A DNA stretch of 46,552 nt. Origin: an uncultured Gammaproteobacteria bacterium (GTDB taxonomy: Bacteria > Pseudomonadota > Gammaproteobacteria > Arenicellales > JAANXG01). Shown here piece by piece: positions 33,443-42,538 of this stretch (position 1 is the first letter of the stretch; the number at the start of each line of letters is the position of its first letter). A program made the position numbers and the translations under genes. The notes beneath the pieces were generated by a model. The model was not told the DNA's origin. It saw only the letters and a program-made list of their open reading frames with translations, and searched no databases. Location: assembly GCA_947259175.1 (NCBI GenBank), contig CAMYKW010000018.1:1-46552 (forward strand), written 5' to 3'.

Positions 33443-34420
33443 TTAAATCTCGCCGATATCCTTCAACATCTTTTGATGGTTGTCCTTCTCACGTTGCCAG
33501 TAGGACTTCAGGTCACCCCCGGTGAGGAATTCGCCCTGCAGGCTCTTCTTTTTCATATAACCCTGCCACTCATCGGTTTGGTAGACCTTCTTGAACACGT
33601 TGCGGTAGTAGTCTTCGGCCTCTTTGCTCATTCCCGGCGCACCTACCACGCTGCGTTGCATGAAGTACACAAAGTCCTTACCCAACTCGCGGAAAGTCGG
33701 TGCATTTTTGAACAGCGGCAGACGGTCAGGGGTAAAGGCCGCCAACGGCACGGTGTTCCCCGCCTCATAAAAACCGAGTTGTTCCGAAGGATTGTTGACC
33801 GTCGAATTGGCGTGCTTCCCGGCCAGCTCCTTTGCGACACGGCCACCACCCTTGAACGGGATGTATTTCATGTCCAGGCCATAGGCCTTGTTGAGAAAAT
33901 TGGTGAGCAACTGATCCTCTTGCCCCTTACCGGTACCGGCCATGATCCAGTTATTACCGGCGGACTTGGCCGCCTTAACGAAATCTTCCACATTCTTGAT
34001 CCCCGAGTCCTTGTGAACCCACAGCAGGAACGTGTCCTCAGCCATGCGGCCGATCGGCGAGAAGGTCATGACGTCTACACCCAAACCGGGTTGACGCAGC
34101 GGCGTCGTGTAGAAACTGTTCAGGGTGACCATGATCGTATGGTCGTCGCCGGCTTTCTGCTTCAGATGCACCAGGGCTTCGGCGCCGGAGCCACCCGGCT
34201 TGTTGATGGGAATAAACGGTTTGGAAGCAAGCTTGTGCTTTTCGATGATGCTTTGCATCAACCGCGCCATCTTGTCGGCGCCACCGCCTTTACCGGCCAT
34301 AATGACAAAATCCACGGGTTTCTTCGGCTCCCAAGCGGCCAACGCCGCGCCCGAAAAAGCCCATGCCGCGATTGCCGCCAGCACGGCAGGCAAGACTGCC
34401 GTTTTACACAGTGTCTTCAT
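33443..34420 (-). CDS. tctC: Tripartite tricarboxylate transporter, solute-binding protein
   Basis: 325 residues from ATG 34420, chosen for the strong ribosome site AGGAGGAGA directly upstream; the frame is open further but through the promoter region. A signal peptide (TAVLPAVLAAIAAWAFSGAALA) is followed by the TctC/Bug fold: PVDFVIMAGKGGGADKMAR, NKPGGSGAEALVHLKQ, a mid-protein GTGKGQEDQLLTNFLN and PFKGGGRVAKELAGKHA. Bug proteins bind carboxylates between two lobes in the periplasm. The AGKGGGADK binding-loop segment differs from the usual GGxxD start, so the ligand may be unusual. It is first in the transporter run, with an operator 116 bp upstream. Confidence 0.9.
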   Translation of the reverse strand: MKTLCKTAVLPAVLAAIAAWAFSGAALAAWEPKKPVDFVIMAGKGGGADKMARLMQSIIEKHKLASKPFIPINKPGGSGAEALVHLKQKAGDDHTIMVTLNSFYTTPLRQPGLGVDVMTFSPIGRMAEDTFLLWVHKDSGIKNVEDFVKAAKSAGNNWIMAGTGKGQEDQLLTNFLNKAYGLDMKYIPFKGGGRVAKELAGKHANSTVNNPSEQLGFYEAGNTVPLAAFTPDRLPLFKNAPTFRELGKDFVYFMQRSVVGAPGMSKEAEDYYRNVFKKVYQTDEWQGYMKKKSLQGEFLTGGDLKSYWQREKDNHQKMLKDIGEI

Positions 34421-34535
34421 TGATCTCCTCCTAAAGGTGTTATCGGTAACCCGATTATGACCCATACGGGTTATTTGTGCCCCGCACCCGAGTTGGGGTG
34501 CAACGCGGGGATTGTCGAATTCATGATCGCGATGC

Positions 34536-34554
34536 TTGGTATATCGTATACCAA
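34536..34554 (-). promoter_or_regulatory. GntR operator overlapping the tctC promoter
   Basis: TTGGTATATCGTATACCAA is a perfect 8+3+8 palindrome. On the - strand it holds a TATACG -10 (34545-34550), with TTGCGG (34567-34572) 16 bp upstream as a -35. It lies between the sucD-like stop and tctC, and leaves a leader of about 115-120 bases. Confidence 0.75.
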
Positions 34555-34601
34555 TGTCGATGTGCCCCGCAATACGCCGCGTGCGAGGAATGCGGCGGGT
34601 T

Positions 34602-35480
34602 CTAACTGCGGGCGAGCACTTCCGCCATGGTGGCGCCAATAGTCACCGGCGACTCGGCAATATGGACCCCGGCATTGCGCAGTGCGTCCACCTTGACCTC
34701 GGCGCCGCCGGTGCCGTGCTGAATGATCGCCCCTGCATGACCCATGCGCCGTCCCGGCGGCGCAAAGCGGCCGGCGACGTACGCGACCACCGGTTTTCCA
34801 CCGGGATTGGCGCGCAGGTAATCGGCCGCTTGTTCCTCCGCCTCGCCGCCGATCTCCCCGATGAGGATCACCCCTTCGGTCTCGTCGTCGTCCATAAACA
34901 ACGCCAGACAATCGCAGAAGCTCATCCCCTGTACCGGATCGGCGCCGATACCGATACAAGTGGTCTGACCGAGGTTGGCGCGGGTGGTCTGCTCCACCGC
35001 CTCATAGGTGAGCGTCCCGGTGCGGGAAACGATGCCGATCCGTCCGCGGCGGAAAATTTCCTGCGGCATGATGCCGATGCGGCACTCATTGGGCGTGATG
35101 ATTCCAGGACAATTCGGTCCGATCAAGCGGGAATTGCTTGTTTCCAGGGCCCGTTTCACGCCGACGATGTCCAACACCGGAATGCGCTCGGTCACGCACA
35201 CAATCAACGGTACACCGGCGTCAATCGCTTCGTGGATCGCCTCCGCCGCATGGATCGGCGGCACGAAAATTACGCTGGCGTCAGCGCCGGTGGCGTCGAC
35301 CGCCTCCTGGACCGTATTGAAAACCGGCAATCCCAGGTGCCTGGCGCCGCCCTTCCCCGGCCTGACACCGCCGACCATTTTGGTACCCGAAGCCAGCGCC
35401 TGTTCGGTATAAAAAGTGCCCTGCTGCCCGGTTATACCCTGGCAGATTACTTTGGTATTCGCGTCAACTAACACCGCCAT
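34602..35480 (-). CDS. Succinyl-CoA/malate-CoA ligase, alpha subunit-like
   Basis: 292 residues of SucD/MtkB type. The CoA-binding N-terminus reads [19 protein letters not shown] and [10 protein letters not shown]. Next come [29 protein letters not shown] (Thr where SucD usually has Ser), GIGADPVQG and RRMGHAGAI with the phosphohistidine. With the beta subunit it would form a succinyl-CoA-type ligase: acid + ATP + CoA to acyl-CoA + ADP + Pi. Because the neighbours are not TCA-cycle genes and a malyl-CoA-type lyase is nearby, malate-CoA ligase activity is a fair alternative. It begins 32 bp after the beta subunit gene. Confidence 0.85.
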   Translation of the reverse strand: MAVLVDANTKVICQGITGQQGTFYTEQALASGTKMVGGVRPGKGGARHLGLPVFNTVQEAVDATGADASVIFVPPIHAAEAIHEAIDAGVPLIVCVTERIPVLDIVGVKRALETSNSRLIGPNCPGIITPNECRIGIMPQEIFRRGRIGIVSRTGTLTYEAVEQTTRANLGQTTCIGIGADPVQGMSFCDCLALFMDDDETEGVILIGEIGGEAEEQAADYLRANPGGKPVVAYVAGRFAPPGRRMGHAGAIIQHGTGGAEVKVDALRNAGVHIAESPVTIGATMAEVLARS

Positions 35481-35512
35481 GTTACTGTCACCTCAATAAT
35501 CACGTCTTCCAA

Positions 35513-36766
35513 TCAATTCACGCCTCCTGCCTTGCGCACCCGCTGCCACCACGAACGACGTTGTATCGCCTTGACCTGTTTGGCGGCTGTAACGGCTTTG
35601 TCCGCCGCGTCGGCAAGATCAGAGGCAAAAACAATGTCCGGCCCGGCGTCCTTGAGCCGGCGGATTGCGAAAGTCGCATTGGTGCCGGCTAGCCTGGCAA
35701 TCAGCGGCACCTTGAGGGGGGTTTCGCGATTGGCCATGATTATTGCATCTGCGATCGTGTCACAGCGCATGATGCCGCCACCGAACACATTCACCAAAAT
35801 GCTCGCCACACCCGGATCCGACAACAACAGCCGCAACGCATCTTTGACCCGTCCCACCTGCGCGACCGGCGGCACATCGAGAAAGTTCGCCGGCTCGCCG
35901 CCAAATAGATGAACTGCGTCGAGGGTCGCGAGCGCGGTACCCGCGCCACTGGCCAGGCAGCCGATGTTTCCGTCCAACTTGACGTAATTGATCCCATGTT
36001 GCGCCGCCTCGAGTTCCCCGAGCTGTAGTTCCGCGTCGTCGCGCAACGCTTGTATATCCGGATGCCGGAACAGGGCGTTATCGTCGAACGTCAAGGTTGC
36101 GTCCAACGCCATCACCTCACCCGTGGCGGTCACCGCTAGCGGGTTGATTTCGATCAGTGAAGCGTCCAGCTCGGTGAATATCTGATACAAGGTCTGTATA
36201 ACGCCGACGGCGGCTTCCGCCTGCCCCCCTTTTAGCGCCAGTTCGGACGCCAACTCCTGAGCAGTATCTGTTGCAAGGCCTTCGTTGGGGTCGATCGCGC
36301 GTTTAATGACCGACTCCGGATGCTCCTTTGCGATCGACTCGATGTTGACGCCACCCGCCGCCGATGCAACCAATGTGACCCGGCTCGTGTGACGGTCTAC
36401 CAGCATGCCCAGGTAAAGCTCACTGGCGACGTCACAGGCCCGTTCAACGTACACCCGTTCCACGTCACTCCCCGAGGGCCGGGTTTGGGAAGTAATCAGT
36501 GCGTGACCCAGCATCTCACCGGCGTGTTTTTCCACATCGGTGATGGAATTCGCGAGTCGCACGCCGCCTTCGCCCTGGGGGGCACCGTCGAAGTGTCCGG
36601 AGCGGCGCCCGCCCGCGTGGATCTGGGCCTTGATCATCCACGCGCCGCCGCCCATGTCCCGCGCGATACGTGTCGCTTCATCAACGGTCGAGGCAACACC
36701 GCCATCGGGTACCGGCACCCCGTATTTGGCCAGGAGTTGTTTGGCTTGATATTCGTGAATATGCAT
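35513..36766 (-). CDS. Succinyl-CoA/malate-CoA ligase, beta subunit-like, divergent
   Basis: 417 residues with an ATP-grasp fold: MHIHEYQAKQLLAKYGVPVP, WMIKAQIHAGGR, YVERACDVASELYLGMLVDR, LIEINPLAV and ILVNVFGGGIMRCD. Two changes stand out against SucC/MtkA. About eight extra residues occur in the nucleotide loop after IHAGGR (SGHFDGAPQGEGG), and PPVA replaces the conserved GGGA after NFLDV. The protein is ~30 residues longer than SucC, with a basic tail. These differences suggest an acid substrate other than succinate. AGAGGAAAA precedes ATG 36766. The gene lies 27 bp after the quinone oxidoreductase gene. Confidence 0.85.
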   Translation of the reverse strand: MHIHEYQAKQLLAKYGVPVPDGGVASTVDEATRIARDMGGGAWMIKAQIHAGGRRSGHFDGAPQGEGGVRLANSITDVEKHAGEMLGHALITSQTRPSGSDVERVYVERACDVASELYLGMLVDRHTSRVTLVASAAGGVNIESIAKEHPESVIKRAIDPNEGLATDTAQELASELALKGGQAEAAVGVIQTLYQIFTELDASLIEINPLAVTATGEVMALDATLTFDDNALFRHPDIQALRDDAELQLGELEAAQHGINYVKLDGNIGCLASGAGTALATLDAVHLFGGEPANFLDVPPVAQVGRVKDALRLLLSDPGVASILVNVFGGGIMRCDTIADAIIMANRETPLKVPLIARLAGTNATFAIRRLKDAGPDIVFASDLADAADKAVTAAKQVKAIQRRSWWQRVRKAGGVN

Positions 36767-36793
36767 GGTTTTCCTCTAAAAACTGAAGCGGTG

Positions 36794-37786
36794 TCAGGCC
36801 GCGTCGGCGACCGCCAACACCAACTTCCCAAAATGCGCGCTCTTCTCCATCGTCCGATGCGCTGCTTCCGCCTCGTCCAGACGGTACACCCTATCCACCA
36901 GCGGCACAATCGAGCGATCGGCCAAATGCGGTACAACGCGTCGCTCGAACTCCGAGATGATCGCTGCCTTCTCCTGCACCGGGCGTGAACGGAGTACGGA
37001 TCCAACGACCCGTTGCCGCTTTACCATCATCAGGGCCAGGTTCAGCTCAGCCTTCGCTCCGCCCATGACCCCGATGATCACCAACGTGCCTCCCACCGCA
37101 AGGGCTTTCATGTTGGACGCGAGATAGGCCGCGCCTATGTGATCCAGAATGACGTCGGCACCCTGCTTATCGGTAAAGCGTTTGACCTCATCGGCGAAGT
37201 CCTGGGTAGTGTAATCAATTACCAGATCCGCGCCGAGTCCTGTTACGCCCGCGATCTTTTTTGAGGATGCCGTAACTATGACCCTGGCTGCCGGCGTCAA
37301 CGCCTTGCACAGATGAATGGCGGCCGTATTGACGCCACCGCCGCCGCCGTGCAGCAAAACCGGCGCGCCGTCTTCCAGGCTTCCAATCAAGAATATGTTG
37401 AGAAAAGCGGTGAGGTAAGTCTCACAAACGCAAGCCGCCTCGTGGAAGTCCATGGTCTCCGGTATGCGCATCGTGTGGCCGGCATGGGCCACCGCGAACT
37501 CCGCGTACCCTCCGCCGCCAACCAGGGCCATGACCCGATCACCCACTTGCCATTCGCCGACGCGCTCACCGACTTCCTCCACTACGCCGGCAACTTCGAG
37601 CCCCAATATGTCCGATTCGCCGGGAGGCGCCGGGTAATGTCCTTGGCGTTGGACGACATCGGGCCGATTGACCGATGTGGCCATCACCCGGATGAGTACC
37701 TGCTCCGACCCGGGCCTGGGTGTTTCCGCATCACCGAGGTAAAGGACTTCGGGACCGCCGAAATTCTGGAGTAACACCGCTTTCAT
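36794..37786 (-). CDS. Quinone oxidoreductase / zinc-less MDR alcohol dehydrogenase family
   Basis: 330 residues of the medium-chain dehydrogenase/reductase superfamily, PIG3/QOR branch. The N-terminal GroES-like domain reads MKAVLLQNFGGPEVL and SVNRPDVVQRQGHYPAPPG. GLEVAGVVEEVG and GDRVMALVGGGGYAE follow. The nucleotide-binding segment is VLLHGGGGGVNTAAIHLCKAL near 142-162. The structural zinc cysteines are absent, as expected for QOR. It would use NAD(P)H to reduce a quinone or an enone/enoyl substrate. It sits between the formate dehydrogenase and the SucCD-like genes, 64 bp after the former. The ribosome site is weak. Confidence 0.85.
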   Translation of the reverse strand: MKAVLLQNFGGPEVLYLGDAETPRPGSEQVLIRVMATSVNRPDVVQRQGHYPAPPGESDILGLEVAGVVEEVGERVGEWQVGDRVMALVGGGGYAEFAVAHAGHTMRIPETMDFHEAACVCETYLTAFLNIFLIGSLEDGAPVLLHGGGGGVNTAAIHLCKALTPAARVIVTASSKKIAGVTGLGADLVIDYTTQDFADEVKRFTDKQGADVILDHIGAAYLASNMKALAVGGTLVIIGVMGGAKAELNLALMMVKRQRVVGSVLRSRPVQEKAAIISEFERRVVPHLADRSIVPLVDRVYRLDEAEAAHRTMEKSAHFGKLVLAVADAA

Positions 37787-37850
37787 ATTATATGCACATC
37801 AACAATCACGTTGTGGTTGACCAATTACCAGGCTGCTGCCGGCGCACCCG

Positions 37851-40610
37851 TCACGGGGGAGTCGCCGAGTCTACACGAGCCGCGCAGAATTTAAATTCAG
37901 GAATCTTGCCGTAAGGGTCAAGCGCCGGATTGGTCAGCACGTTCGCCGCCGCTTCGGCGTAACAGAACGGGATGAATATCACACCGGACGGCACGGCGGT
38001 ATCCGCACGCGCCTTGAGCTCGATGCCGCCCCGCCGGGTCGAAACTTTGACCGTTCCGCCCGCCGGAATACCCAGACGGTGCAGATCGTCGGGTGACAGG
38101 CTGGCCACCGCCTCGGGCTCGATCGCGTCCAGAACGCTGGCGCGTCGCGTCATGGCGCCGGTATGCCAGTGTTCGAGTTGCCGTCCGGTGGTGAGAATCA
38201 TCGGGTACTCATCGTCCGGAGTCTCGTCGGGGGGGGATATTGTTGTCGGAACCAGCCTACCGCGACCGCTGGTGGTGGGAAACCGGTCTGAGAACACGAT
38301 GTCCTCACCCGGGGTATCCGGCCCACCGCACGGGTAAGTGACGGCATTTTGCACTTCCAGCCGTTCCCAGGTGATATGGCTCAAAGACGGCATGACTTGA
38401 GCCATCTCGGCGAACACGTCACGCGGATGACTGTAATTCCACGCCAATCCGATACCCCGCGCCATCTCCTGAATGATCCACCAATCCTGTCGCGCGCCCC
38501 CCGGCGTTTGCAGCGCGCGCCTGCCAAGTTGCACCTGGCGGTTGGTGTTGGTGACGGTTCCGTCTTTTTCCGGCCATGCCGAAGCCGGGAGTATCACGTC
38601 GGCGAAAAACGCGGTTTCGGTCACAAACAGGTCCTGGACGACGAGGAGTTCCAGCTTTGCGAGCGCGTGGCGTGCATGGCTGACATCAGGATCGGACATC
38701 GCCGGGTTCTCGCCCATGATATACATGCCCTTGACCTCGCCGGCGTGGATCGCGGACACGATTTCCACCACCGTCAGGCCTTTTTTCGGATCGAGCGCAT
38801 TGCGCCACAGGCCTTCGAAACGAACACGGGCATCGGCCGATTCGACGGGTTGATAGTCGGGATACATCATGGGTATCAGGCCGGCGTCGGAGGCGCCTTG
38901 CACGTTGTTCTGACCGCGCAGCGGGTGGAGCCCGGTGCCCGGCCGGCCCACCTGTCCGGTAACCAGCGCCAGTGCAATCAAGCAACGCGCGTTGTCCGTG
39001 CCGTGCACGTGCTGCGATATACCCATGCCCCAAAAGATGATCGCCGCATCCGCCTGGGCGTAGGTACGCGCCACGGTGCGGATGGTCTCGGCGTCGACGC
39101 CGCAAATCGACGCCATCGCTTCGGGCGTATAGGCGGTAATGTGCCGCCGTAAGGCGTCAAATCCTTCGGTGTGCGCGTCGACATATTTCCGGTCATAGAG
39201 TTGCTCTGAGATGATGACGTTCAGCAAGGCATTGAGCAGGGCGACATCCGTGCCCGGGTTGAACTGCAGCATGTGCCGGGCATGGCGCTTGAGCGCCTGC
39301 CCCCTGGGATCCATTACGATCAAGGTCGCGCGCCTGGCCGCTTGTTTGAAATACGTGGCCGCGACCGGGTGATTTTCCGTCGGGTTGGCGCCGATCACGA
39401 TGATCACATCGGCGTCCTTGACCGCCGTAAACGGCGCGGTGACCGCGCCGGAGCCGATACCCTCCAGCAATGCCGCGACCGAAGAGGCGTGGCACAGGCG
39501 GGTGCAGTGATCGACATTATTGGTGCCGAAGCCGGTGCGCACCAGTTTCTGAAATAAGTACGCCTCTTCGTTGGAACACTTCGCGGAACCCAGTCCGGCC
39601 AACGCCTGGTGACCGTCGCGGTCCCGGATCGCCTTGAGACCTCCGGCCGCGATACGCAACGCCTCCTCCCAGCTTGCTTCGCGAAAATGGGTCAGCGGCC
39701 TTGCGGGATCGAGATCCAGATCGCCGTGTTTAGGCGCATCTTCGCGGCGGATCAACGGCGTCTCGAGACGGTGGGGGTGGCGCACGTAATCGAATCCAAA
39801 GCGCCCCTTGATACACAAGCGATTCTCGTTTGCCGGTCCCTCCCGGCCCTGGACCGCCACGATCCGATCGTGGTCGACCTGATAGGTAATCTGACATCCA
39901 ACCCCGCAGTACGGACAGACACTATCTACCGCCTGCAATGGGTCCGTTTTACCGATCCCGTCGTCATCAACGAGTGACGCCTCCATCAATGCCCCTGTGG
40001 GACAGGCCTGCACGCACTCACCGCATCCCACGCAACTGCTTTGCCCCATCGGATCATCGAAATCGAACACGATTTTTGCGTCATGACCACGATTCGCCAT
40101 GCCGATAACATCATTGACCTGCACTTCGCGGCACGCGCGAACACACAGATTGCAGTGTATGCACGCATCCAAAGCGACGTGCATCGCAGCGTGACTGATG
40201 TCCGCGGCCGGCGCAGCGCGCGACGGCAGGCGGCTGCGCTCTACGCCCAGGCGCTGCGCCCATTGCCACAACCGGGAATCCCTGTCGTGCGCGAGACTGC
40301 GCGGCGGTTGATCCGCCAGCAACAGTTCCATCACCATGCGCTGTGCAGCGCCGGCGCGCGCGTTATCGGTATGCACAACCATTCCGGGGGTCGGCGTGCG
40401 CAAACACGACGCCGCGAGCGTTCGTTCGCCTTCGATCTCGACAACGCAGGCCCGGCAATTGCCGTCGGCGCGATACCCGGGCGCCGGCGAATAACACAGA
40501 TGGGGAATATCCACGCCGCAACGCTTCGCGGCTTGCCAAATCGTTTCGTCCGGCAGGGCCTCGACCTCGCGGCCGTCGAGCACAAACTGTATCGGGCCAG
40601 GACTAACCAC
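37851..40610 (-). CDS. fdsA: NAD-dependent formate dehydrogenase, catalytic alpha subunit
   Basis: 919 residues. A NuoG-like N-terminus carries a [2Fe-2S] site (HLCYSPAPGYRADGNCRAC) and ferredoxin-type [4Fe-4S] sites (CIHCNLCVRAC, CVGCGECVQACPTG). The catalytic part begins with CPYCGVGC and continues with FGTNNVDHCTRLCHASSV, where the Cys in LCHASS is the likely Mo/W ligand (a Cys enzyme, no Sec). Later bis-MGD segments include GANPTENHPV, GMGISQHVHGTDN and PLRGQNNVQGASD. Together with the NuoEF-like partner it oxidises formate to CO2 with NAD+. The GTG start overlaps the partner's stop by 8 bp. No fdsD or fdhD gene is visible here, so maturation factors must be elsewhere. Confidence 0.93.
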   Translation of the reverse strand: MVSPGPIQFVLDGREVEALPDETIWQAAKRCGVDIPHLCYSPAPGYRADGNCRACVVEIEGERTLAASCLRTPTPGMVVHTDNARAGAAQRMVMELLLADQPPRSLAHDRDSRLWQWAQRLGVERSRLPSRAAPAADISHAAMHVALDACIHCNLCVRACREVQVNDVIGMANRGHDAKIVFDFDDPMGQSSCVGCGECVQACPTGALMEASLVDDDGIGKTDPLQAVDSVCPYCGVGCQITYQVDHDRIVAVQGREGPANENRLCIKGRFGFDYVRHPHRLETPLIRREDAPKHGDLDLDPARPLTHFREASWEEALRIAAGGLKAIRDRDGHQALAGLGSAKCSNEEAYLFQKLVRTGFGTNNVDHCTRLCHASSVAALLEGIGSGAVTAPFTAVKDADVIIVIGANPTENHPVAATYFKQAARRATLIVMDPRGQALKRHARHMLQFNPGTDVALLNALLNVIISEQLYDRKYVDAHTEGFDALRRHITAYTPEAMASICGVDAETIRTVARTYAQADAAIIFWGMGISQHVHGTDNARCLIALALVTGQVGRPGTGLHPLRGQNNVQGASDAGLIPMMYPDYQPVESADARVRFEGLWRNALDPKKGLTVVEIVSAIHAGEVKGMYIMGENPAMSDPDVSHARHALAKLELLVVQDLFVTETAFFADVILPASAWPEKDGTVTNTNRQVQLGRRALQTPGGARQDWWIIQEMARGIGLAWNYSHPRDVFAEMAQVMPSLSHITWERLEVQNAVTYPCGGPDTPGEDIVFSDRFPTTSGRGRLVPTTISPPDETPDDEYPMILTTGRQLEHWHTGAMTRRASVLDAIEPEAVASLSPDDLHRLGIPAGGTVKVSTRRGGIELKARADTAVPSGVIFIPFCYAEAAANVLTNPALDPYGKIPEFKFCAARVDSATPP

Positions 40611-42306
40611 GAAGGTCCTCGGGAAAAAATCTGAACACGCACTGCAGCGGATTGCCCGCCGCCTGGCCGAGGCCGCAGATCGATGCGTCCGTCATGGTCT
40701 GACACACCTGCGATACCAATTCCTCGTCCCACTCGGGTTCGACCATCAGCCGGACGGCTTTTTCGGTCCCCACCCGGCACGGAGTACATTGGCCACAGCT
40801 TTCGTCCGCGAAGAAACGCATCAAATTCAATGCCACGTCGCGCATATTATCGTGTTCGCTGAACACCACCACGGCTGCGGAACCGATCAGACAACCGTAT
40901 TCCTCCAAGGTGCCGAAGTCCAAAGGTACGTCGCCCAGGGATGCCGGCAGGATGCCGCCCGACGCGCCCCCGGGCAGATAAGCCTTGAACGCGTGACCGG
41001 CCTGCATACCGCCGCAGTATTCGTCTATCAATTCACGAACGGTAATACCCGCCGGCGCAAACTTGACGCCGGGCGCGTTGACCCGCCCCGAGACCGAATA
41101 ACTGCGCCACCCCTTGCGTCCGTTCCGACCGGCGCCGGCGAACCAGTCGGCGCCCTTCTCCAGGATATCGCGAATCCAATAAAGGGTCTCCACATTATTT
41201 ACCAGCGTCGGTCGCCCGAATAAACCGAGTTCCGCCACATACGGGGGGCGGTTGCGCGGCAACCCGCGTTTCCCCTCGATCGATTCAATCATGGCGGATT
41301 CTTCTCCGCAGATATAGGCGCCGGCGCCGCGTCGTATTACAACCGAGTCGCTGTGCACAAGCCCTTCGTTCACGAGCCGGGGCAACTCCTGCAACAGTAT
41401 CTCGCGGATAGCCGGATACTCGTCTCGCAGATACACGTAACACCGCCCGGCGTCCACCGCCCACATCGCGATCAACATACCTTCCAGGAATCGATGCGGA
41501 TCCCGTTCGAGATAATAACGGTCTTTGAAGGTGCCGGGTTCTCCCTCATCGGCGTTCACCGCCATCAGGCGAGGTGCGGTCTGGGTGCGTACGATACGCC
41601 ACTTGCGGCCGGCGGCGAAACCCGCCCCGCCCATGCCGCGCAGTTGCGCCGCCTCCAACGTGGTGATCACGGCTTGCGGTTCGCGTTTACCGGAGAGGCA
41701 ATCCCGCAACAGCGTGTATCCGCCGTCGCGAACGTACTGGTCATAGGTCTTAAACTGCGGCCACACCGCCTGCGTGCAGCCTTCATTGATCGCACCGAGC
41801 ACCGACGTCGTGCTGGCCCGGTCTACAGAGTAATGACCCACCGCGGCGATCGGGGCAGTGTCGCAACGTCCCATGCACGGCGCGCGCACCACACGAAACT
41901 GAGCCCCGGAATGTTCCGTCAATGCGCTCGACAAGGCTTGCGAACCCGCGAGCTCACAGGCGATACCGTCACACACGCGCACGGTCAACTCGGGCGGCGG
42001 TGTTGCGTCCTCCTTGACCACGTCGAAATGCGCGTAAAACGTCGCCACCTCATAGACCTCTGCCGGCGCCAGGCGCATCTCCTCTGCCAGAGCCAGCAGA
42101 TGCGGCGCGGACAGGTAACCGAAGCGGTCCTGAATCAGGTGCAGGCATTCGATGAGCAGATCTCGCCGCCGCGGTTGATCCTTGAGCAGCCGGCGAATCT
42201 CCGTCACCGCCCGGGGATCCGATTGCCGGCCTTTGGGGGCGCTTCTGGTGCTGGTTCGCCGTGCACCCGGATGTCCGCGTGGCGCAGCTGATTTAGCGCG
42301 ACTCAT
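40603..42306 (-). CDS. NAD-dependent formate dehydrogenase, fused NuoE-NuoF-type beta subunit
   Basis: 567 residues. The N-terminal ~170 are NuoE/FdsG-like, with the [2Fe-2S] pattern RVCDGIACELAG ... APCMGRCD. The rest is NuoF/FdsB-like: GMGGAGFAAGRKW and NADEGEPGTFKDRY for FMN/NADH binding, RRGAGAYICGEESAMIESIEGK, an SLBB segment, and SCGQCTPCRVGTEK for [4Fe-4S]. In many bacteria these are two genes (fdsG, fdsB). A fused form is known from the tungsten-type Fdh1 of Methylobacterium. It passes electrons from the catalytic subunit to NAD+. It is first in the run with fdsA, quinone oxidoreductase and SucCD-like genes. The operator lies just upstream of ATG 42306. Confidence 0.92.
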   Translation of the reverse strand: MSRAKSAAPRGHPGARRTSTRSAPKGRQSDPRAVTEIRRLLKDQPRRRDLLIECLHLIQDRFGYLSAPHLLALAEEMRLAPAEVYEVATFYAHFDVVKEDATPPPELTVRVCDGIACELAGSQALSSALTEHSGAQFRVVRAPCMGRCDTAPIAAVGHYSVDRASTTSVLGAINEGCTQAVWPQFKTYDQYVRDGGYTLLRDCLSGKREPQAVITTLEAAQLRGMGGAGFAAGRKWRIVRTQTAPRLMAVNADEGEPGTFKDRYYLERDPHRFLEGMLIAMWAVDAGRCYVYLRDEYPAIREILLQELPRLVNEGLVHSDSVVIRRGAGAYICGEESAMIESIEGKRGLPRNRPPYVAELGLFGRPTLVNNVETLYWIRDILEKGADWFAGAGRNGRKGWRSYSVSGRVNAPGVKFAPAGITVRELIDEYCGGMQAGHAFKAYLPGGASGGILPASLGDVPLDFGTLEEYGCLIGSAAVVVFSEHDNMRDVALNLMRFFADESCGQCTPCRVGTEKAVRLMVEPEWDEELVSQVCQTMTDASICGLGQAAGNPLQCVFRFFPEDLRG

Positions 42307-42338
42307 GGTATACGCCCGGCCTCCGGTAACCGAGGAAT

Positions 42339-42357
42339 TTGGTATACATTATACAAG
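42339..42357 (-). promoter_or_regulatory. GntR-type operator overlapping the formate dehydrogenase promoter
   Basis: TTGGTATA-CAT-TATACAAG is a near-palindrome of the same type as those at 31281 and 34536. On the - strand it holds a TATAAT -10 (42348-42353), with TTGCGT (42369-42374) as a -35 at 15 bp spacing. It lies in the 232 bp divergent region shared with the metallo-beta-lactamase gene. A TGGTATA half-site also overlaps the start codon region near 42305. Confidence 0.7.
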
Positions 42358-42538
42358 ATAATCGTCATACGCAAGATTTGCGCCGCGATGGCAACGTCCG
42401 GAATCAGGTGCCGCGCAATGCGGACACGGCGCGCCGCTGCGCGGGTCGTTTTCCTCGTTCGCCGGAGCTTGAGGTATAGTCCCACAACCCAGCTGCACGC
42501 ACAAAACCGCTGACCGGTGTGCGTTGATCACATCTCCC

